Below are positions 19,947 through 23,076 of a stretch of DNA of 23,076 nucleotides, piece by piece. Source of the stretch: a virus. The DNA is taken from IMG/VR virus record IMGVR_UViG_3300025941_000101, positions 1-23,076 of that record; one strand, written 5' to 3'. Positions within the stretch are counted from its first letter, which is position 1, and each line of letters starts with the position of its first letter. A program made the translations under genes and the position numbers. Under the pieces are notes generated by a model that did not search any database, was not told the DNA's origin, and worked only from the letters and a program-made list of their open reading frames with translations.

Positions 19947-20570
19947 TTAGACGGGGACCTCCTCCCACACCATGCTGAACTGCCCTACCAACGTGGTGGC
20001 AGTGGCCGAGGCCGCAATCGAGCACCAACACTGCGGCGGCACAATCAACGCGCCACCCACATCGATCCAACCATTGCCGAACGTGTCCACGGTGAGCGCA
20101 CCGGTGTGAACCTGCGCGAGCGGCCAGAAGAACGTTCCGGCATTCGTGGGTGTTCCGACACGGTAAGCGGTACACGCCGATGCGCTACCCCCGATAAAGA
20201 GGTTGGACGTCGTGTCAATCGCGGTCGTAGAGCCCGGGGCCGAGACTTGTCCCGCCGCTCCAGTCAGTCCCAGTGCAGCCGCAACCGTCGTCACCACGGT
20301 ATGCGGCACACCAATCCCCAGAATGACGGCGTTTCTGTTAGTGCTGCCATTCCACAGCAGTGGCCCACCAGTACCAGCAGCAGTGCTGAAGATAACCGGC
20401 GCAGTCACGATGGCGCGTGCTACGAAGAGATTGCCGCGAACCGCCTGCTCGTAATAGCGGCCGTGGAGCTCGGAGACGATCGAATCGCCCAAGCGACCCG
20501 CGCGAGCGGCCATCTGGGTGCCGTCGGCGCCGAGGGCGGGGCCGACCTGAACGTAATTGGGCAGTGGCAT
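19947..20570 (-). CDS. Beta-rich virion-type protein
   Basis: 207 aa. AGGA lies six bases before the ATG. Opens MPLPNYVQVGPALGADGTQM with a helix (ARAGRLGDSIVSELHGRYYE), then beta-rich stretches (LFVARAIVTAPVIFSTA, AVILGIGVPHTVVTT, GQFSMVWEEVPV). The sequence looks like a phage surface or neck protein; no family name assigned. Adjacent to the repeat protein and the decoration-type genes. Confidence 0.55.
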   Translation of the reverse strand: MPLPNYVQVGPALGADGTQMAARAGRLGDSIVSELHGRYYEQAVRGNLFVARAIVTAPVIFSTAAGTGGPLLWNGSTNRNAVILGIGVPHTVVTTVAAALGLTGAAGQVSAPGSTTAIDTTSNLFIGGSASACTAYRVGTPTNAGTFFWPLAQVHTGALTVDTFGNGWIDVGGALIVPPQCWCSIAASATATTLVGQFSMVWEEVPV

Positions 20571-20578
20571 GGGGAATC

Positions 20579-20827
20579 CTATGGAGGTGGAAAGTCGTCT
20601 TCAGAGACGTTGACGTTGGAGGTAGCTTGTAGCGTTTCCAGGATGGCTCTGAGCACCGCCAGTTGCGCGCGGCTATTGGCGAGTAACTCACACAGCACGT
20701 TGCCGGTATCGCCTACCAGTACGGCCCGTTGACGGTAGATCGCGGCGCCGGCGGCCGTGGACGTAAGGTCCATATCGACCATCTTGCCGGCGCCATCCGG
20801 GGCTACTTGTAGTTGAGCGTCGCTCAT
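20579..20827 (-). CDS. Small hypothetical virion-region protein
   Basis: 82 aa, start overlapping the previous stop (ATGA). A polar N-terminus (MSDAQLQVAPDGAGKMVDMD) precedes a helical middle (CELLANSRAQLAVLRAILET) and an acidic/Pro tail (SEDDFPPP). No motif recognised. Coupled to the preceding beta-rich gene, so probably part of the same structure or its assembly. Confidence 0.55.
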   Translation of the reverse strand: MSDAQLQVAPDGAGKMVDMDLTSTAAGAAIYRQRAVLVGDTGNVLCELLANSRAQLAVLRAILETLQATSNVNVSEDDFPPP

Positions 20828-21219
20828 ACGTACTCGATGGTGAGAATGACCTTACGTCCACGGCCGCCGGCCGTATCGGTATCTGCTGAACCTGTGGTCA
20901 TCGTGATGCCGAGGCCCGCGGCGAATGCGAAGGGCACTGTCGGGGCTAGGATAAAACCCGCTCCCGTGGTCGCTCCGGGAATGCCGTAACGACGTATGGG
21001 CGTTCCGGCGCCGGCCACAGGGACTGTCGCGCTGTCATATAGGCGTAGGTACCGAACTGCCGCATTAACGTTGATCGCGTGAATTGACGTCACGACGCAG
21101 GGCCGATTGCAGATCAGCGTTACATTCGCTGTCGCTGCGGCCACGAGACTGAATGGAATGCTAACATCAGTGGCGTTCTCGCCCATCCCGACGAGAGCTT
21201 TGACGCGCGAGAAGAGCAT
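20824..21219 (-). CDS. Small beta-rich virion-type protein
   Basis: 131 aa. The upstream TAA is directly followed by ATG (TAAATG). Beta-rich: IPFSLVAAATANVTLICNRP, VTSIHAINVNAAVRYLRLYD, then IPGATTGAGFILAPTVPFAF and ITMTTGSADTD. This YLRLYD...PIRRYGIPGATTGAGF pattern recurs among unnamed phage structural proteins. Likely a decoration or neck protein. Confidence 0.55.
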   Translation of the reverse strand: MLFSRVKALVGMGENATDVSIPFSLVAAATANVTLICNRPCVVTSIHAINVNAAVRYLRLYDSATVPVAGAGTPIRRYGIPGATTGAGFILAPTVPFAFAAGLGITMTTGSADTDTAGGRGRKVILTIEYV

Positions 21220-21669
21220 TTAGTCGAGCGTCACAACGAGAGCGCCAATCGCGAACGAGGGCGTAATGCCGGCGGTGACAGCCAATTGTGCCGTCAGCAC
21301 TCCACTGGCAATGATCACACTGGCACCCGAGGTGGCTACCCCAACGGAGAAGTAAGTACAGGTGCTGGAACCGGCCGTACAGGCCCCAAAAGTCACAGCT
21401 GCCGCGTTCGCCGCTTGAGTGGGTGCGGTGCCCGAGACCGTGAAACCCGCTCCTGAACGGGCGACCGCCACCCGCGCATAGCCGGTATAGGTCGCCTCAC
21501 TCGTCGTCTGATCGCCCGCCTCGCCTGGATCGGCGGTATGCAAGGCAATGAAGAGGCTGCCCGCGGTCGTAGAGCCACGCAAACCGGTCGCGTCCCCGAC
21601 GTTGGCCGCATTCGTGTTGTTGAATATCAACAACATCAACTGGGATTCGAATGCATTGCTCGCTGACAT
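21220..21669 (-). CDS. Phage virion protein with ALHTADPGEAG motif
   Basis: 149 aa. Contains FIALHTADPGEAGDQTTSEA then YTGYARVAVARSGAGF (about 40-75), a signature seen in a widespread phage structural family often annotated as tail-fibre or hypothetical protein. Upstream stop joins the ATG directly (TAAATG). The remaining sequence is Ala/Thr-rich and beta-prone. Virion role likely, exact site unknown. Confidence 0.65.
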   Translation of the reverse strand: MSASNAFESQLMLLIFNNTNAANVGDATGLRGSTTAGSLFIALHTADPGEAGDQTTSEATYTGYARVAVARSGAGFTVSGTAPTQAANAAAVTFGACTAGSSTCTYFSVGVATSGASVIIASGVLTAQLAVTAGITPSFAIGALVVTLD

Positions 21670-22590
21670 TTAGCCTAGTCCTAGGGTCAAAAGTTGTTTG
21701 GTCGCAGCGGAGGCATCCGCAAAGGCCATCATGAAAACCTGATAGTGATCGCTCGTGAGGGCGCTGAAATTGCTGCCGGCGGTACCGGGATTGCTCGCGT
21801 TTCGATACTGCAGGCGGGCGTTGAACTGCGCCTGATCCCACTTCCACACGACGCTCGAGCTGGTATTGCCCGTGCCCGTAGCCGGAACACTCGACAGACT
21901 CACATCTGCGATGGCAAAGCCCAGAATGATGCCGGGCGATGAGCCCAGGGCAGCTGTACCTGAAACCGCGTTGTCCGTTCCAGCCGTGTAACTCGCCTGC
22001 GTGGCGTTATGACCTAAGAGCGGTGAGGCACTCAGCCCGGTAAGTTCGACGCAAATAGCGGCATTGTAATCGTCGAAGTTGGAGACCTGAATATCGACAT
22101 ACCCGCCCACGCTGTAGCGGTTGCCGGCGGCCGTCGCGCTCGTCGCACCGAACGTCAGCTGTGTGGCTGTATTCGAGGTGACAGTCGAAGTGGCGCCATT
22201 ACTCAGATTGAAATAGGTCGCCCCAACCCACTGATTCGTCGTCCATGCCTTGGCCGTGTCCTGACAGGTCGTCGTGCTGCCGCCGGTCGCATCGCCTCCG
22301 TCTCCTGCCGCGATCGCTCCCGCATTCGGGAAATAGTAGCTCCCGATATCCAGCCCGTCCGAGGGCTTGGTGAGATGATCGAGAGACGTATAGGCCGGAT
22401 TGGTCGAATCCGAAATCCCATTGACCGTATTGCTGCTGAGATTCGCGATACACGCCACAACCACGATTGTGCTGTTGGGCAGCGTGGGCGTTGATGTAGT
22501 GGCGCGAAAATGACTCGGCGTCCCCGCGATTCCGCCGAGGTTGCTGGGGGCAGGGTCAAAGGTGAACACCTGCCGGATTGCACCGGCCAT
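21670..22590 (-). CDS. Large beta-rich virion-type protein
   Basis: 306 aa; TAA of the preceding gene is directly followed by the ATG. Beta-sandwich-like stretches (STPTLPNSTIVVVACIANLS) and a motif DTAKAWTTNQWVGATYFNLS followed by SNTATQLTFGATSATAAGNR, seen in many phage surface proteins. The C-terminus SALTSDHYQVFMMAFADASA ends in KQLLTLGLG. May be a capsid fibre or a host-surface-binding protein. No enzyme motif. Confidence 0.55.
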   Translation of the reverse strand: MAGAIRQVFTFDPAPSNLGGIAGTPSHFRATTSTPTLPNSTIVVVACIANLSSNTVNGISDSTNPAYTSLDHLTKPSDGLDIGSYYFPNAGAIAAGDGGDATGGSTTTCQDTAKAWTTNQWVGATYFNLSNGATSTVTSNTATQLTFGATSATAAGNRYSVGGYVDIQVSNFDDYNAAICVELTGLSASPLLGHNATQASYTAGTDNAVSGTAALGSSPGIILGFAIADVSLSSVPATGTGNTSSSVVWKWDQAQFNARLQYRNASNPGTAGSNFSALTSDHYQVFMMAFADASAATKQLLTLGLG

Positions 22591-23076
22591 TTAGTTGACG
22601 GTCGCACCGCTCACGCGGCCCTGGGCATCACGTTCGACCGTGATCTTTCGCGGCTTCGCTTTCTCGGCGCCGTTCGCTTTGGCCGATTGCTCTTGCTGCT
22701 GTGCTGTAGCCGCACGCGCTTTCTCGCGCTCCTGATGCAGCTGCTGGTTGTGCTGCAAGGCCAGATCCGAAACCTGTTTCTTGTGCTCGACCTGTTGAGC
22801 TTCCAATTTGGCGGTGAGTGTATTGATGGCCGCTTCCTTGGCCGCCCCATCCACCACGGAATTGGCCGCATCCTGAGTGGCCTTGAGATTCTGAGCCGCC
22901 AACAGTTGCAGTGACTTCAGCTCGATCTCCTTGGCGTTCAGCATCTCCATTTGGGCCTCAAGCTCCTGTTGACGGGCGGCGAACTGCGCTTCCAACGCGG
23001 TGCTCTTGGCCTGCAATCCGTCCTGCATCGCCTTTAGGTTGGCCATCTGCAGCTTCACCTCGGAGGCTTGCTGTGT
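22591..23076 (-). CDS. Coiled-coil C-terminal part of a larger protein, possibly portal
   Basis: The frame is open to the right edge of the window, so the start is outside; a GTG at 23058 is in frame but probably internal. The visible part (about 160 aa) is almost all heptad-like helix rich in Gln, Ala, Glu and Lys (QQELEAQMEMLNAKEIELKS, LEAQQVEHKKQVSDLALQHN). It ends with KPRKITVERDAQGRVSGATVN-like residues. A long C-terminal coiled coil is typical of P22-type portal barrels, and a portal is expected just upstream of these genes. A scaffold or internal protein is an alternative. Confidence 0.5.
   Translation of the reverse strand, partial: TQQASEVKLQMANLKAMQDGLQAKSTALEAQFAARQQELEAQMEMLNAKEIELKSLQLLAAQNLKATQDAANSVVDGAAKEAAINTLTAKLEAQQVEHKKQVSDLALQHNQQLHQEREKARAATAQQQEQSAKANGAEKAKPRKITVERDAQGRVSGATVN

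Noticed and set aside
20106-20732. 208-codon plus-strand frame
   Set aside because: Antisense to two minus-strand genes with good junctions, and Arg/Ser-rich as expected for a shadow.

Overview
The window is a piece of a tailed double-stranded DNA phage genome (or prophage) of podovirus type: a short-tailed particle assembled on a P22-like plan. The evidence is a run of recognisable virion genes on the minus strand: scaffold-like protein, N4-gp56-type major capsid protein, a gp4-like head completion protein, a gp10-like packaged-DNA stabilisation protein, three ejection (DNA-transfer) proteins, a beta-helix tailspike, then an M15 endolysin and a 3TM holin. The host cannot be fixed from the sequence. 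The moderately GC-rich composition, Shine-Dalgarno sites and P22-like modules fit a Gram-negative proteobacterial host. No integrase, repressor, terminase or DNA polymerase is in view, so lifestyle is undecided.

Layout. Positions 1-4569 (plus strand) hold a cassette of about 16 very small genes, mostly joined by 4-base ATGA start/stop overlaps. It starts with an HNH endonuclease and includes several Cys-rich zinc-ribbon-like peptides, two membrane proteins and one HAD-fold phosphatase-like protein. The only sizeable gaps are 1290-1384, which carries a 15-bp palindrome, and 1753-1879, which carries a tRNA-3'-end-like hairpin. Positions 4570-4685 are the junction where the plus and minus transcripts converge.

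From the right edge down to 4686 everything apart from one gene reads on the minus strand, in transcription order. First comes the C-terminal part of a coiled-coil protein (perhaps the portal), then five beta-rich or small virion-type proteins including one with about ten 20-residue tandem repeats, then scaffold, major capsid and a decoration-like protein. The head-completion and tail-hub genes follow, then a putative tail fibre, a cupin-like protein, the three ejection proteins and the tailspike. The lysis block comes last: a series of small single-pass membrane proteins, an M15 endolysin, an intruding NUMOD4/HNH homing endonuclease, a 3TM holin and a 48-aa membrane peptide. One 48-codon membrane-protein gene (9460-9606) lies on the opposite strand between the ejection protein and the tailspike.

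How it works together: the right block builds a capsid, closes it with gp4/gp10-like connectors, and loads the ejection proteins and tailspike. The lysis block then releases particles. The left block looks like an accessory or early region whose small proteins probably act on the host, but no function can be proven from sequence alone. There is no stretch over 300 bases without a gene. Two small genes (starts 13945 and 16504) read far into the following gene and look like cases of a lost stop codon. Several genes shorter than 60 codons were found by hand: 2394-2561, 2558-2653, 4686-4832, 6241-6375 and 9460-9606.
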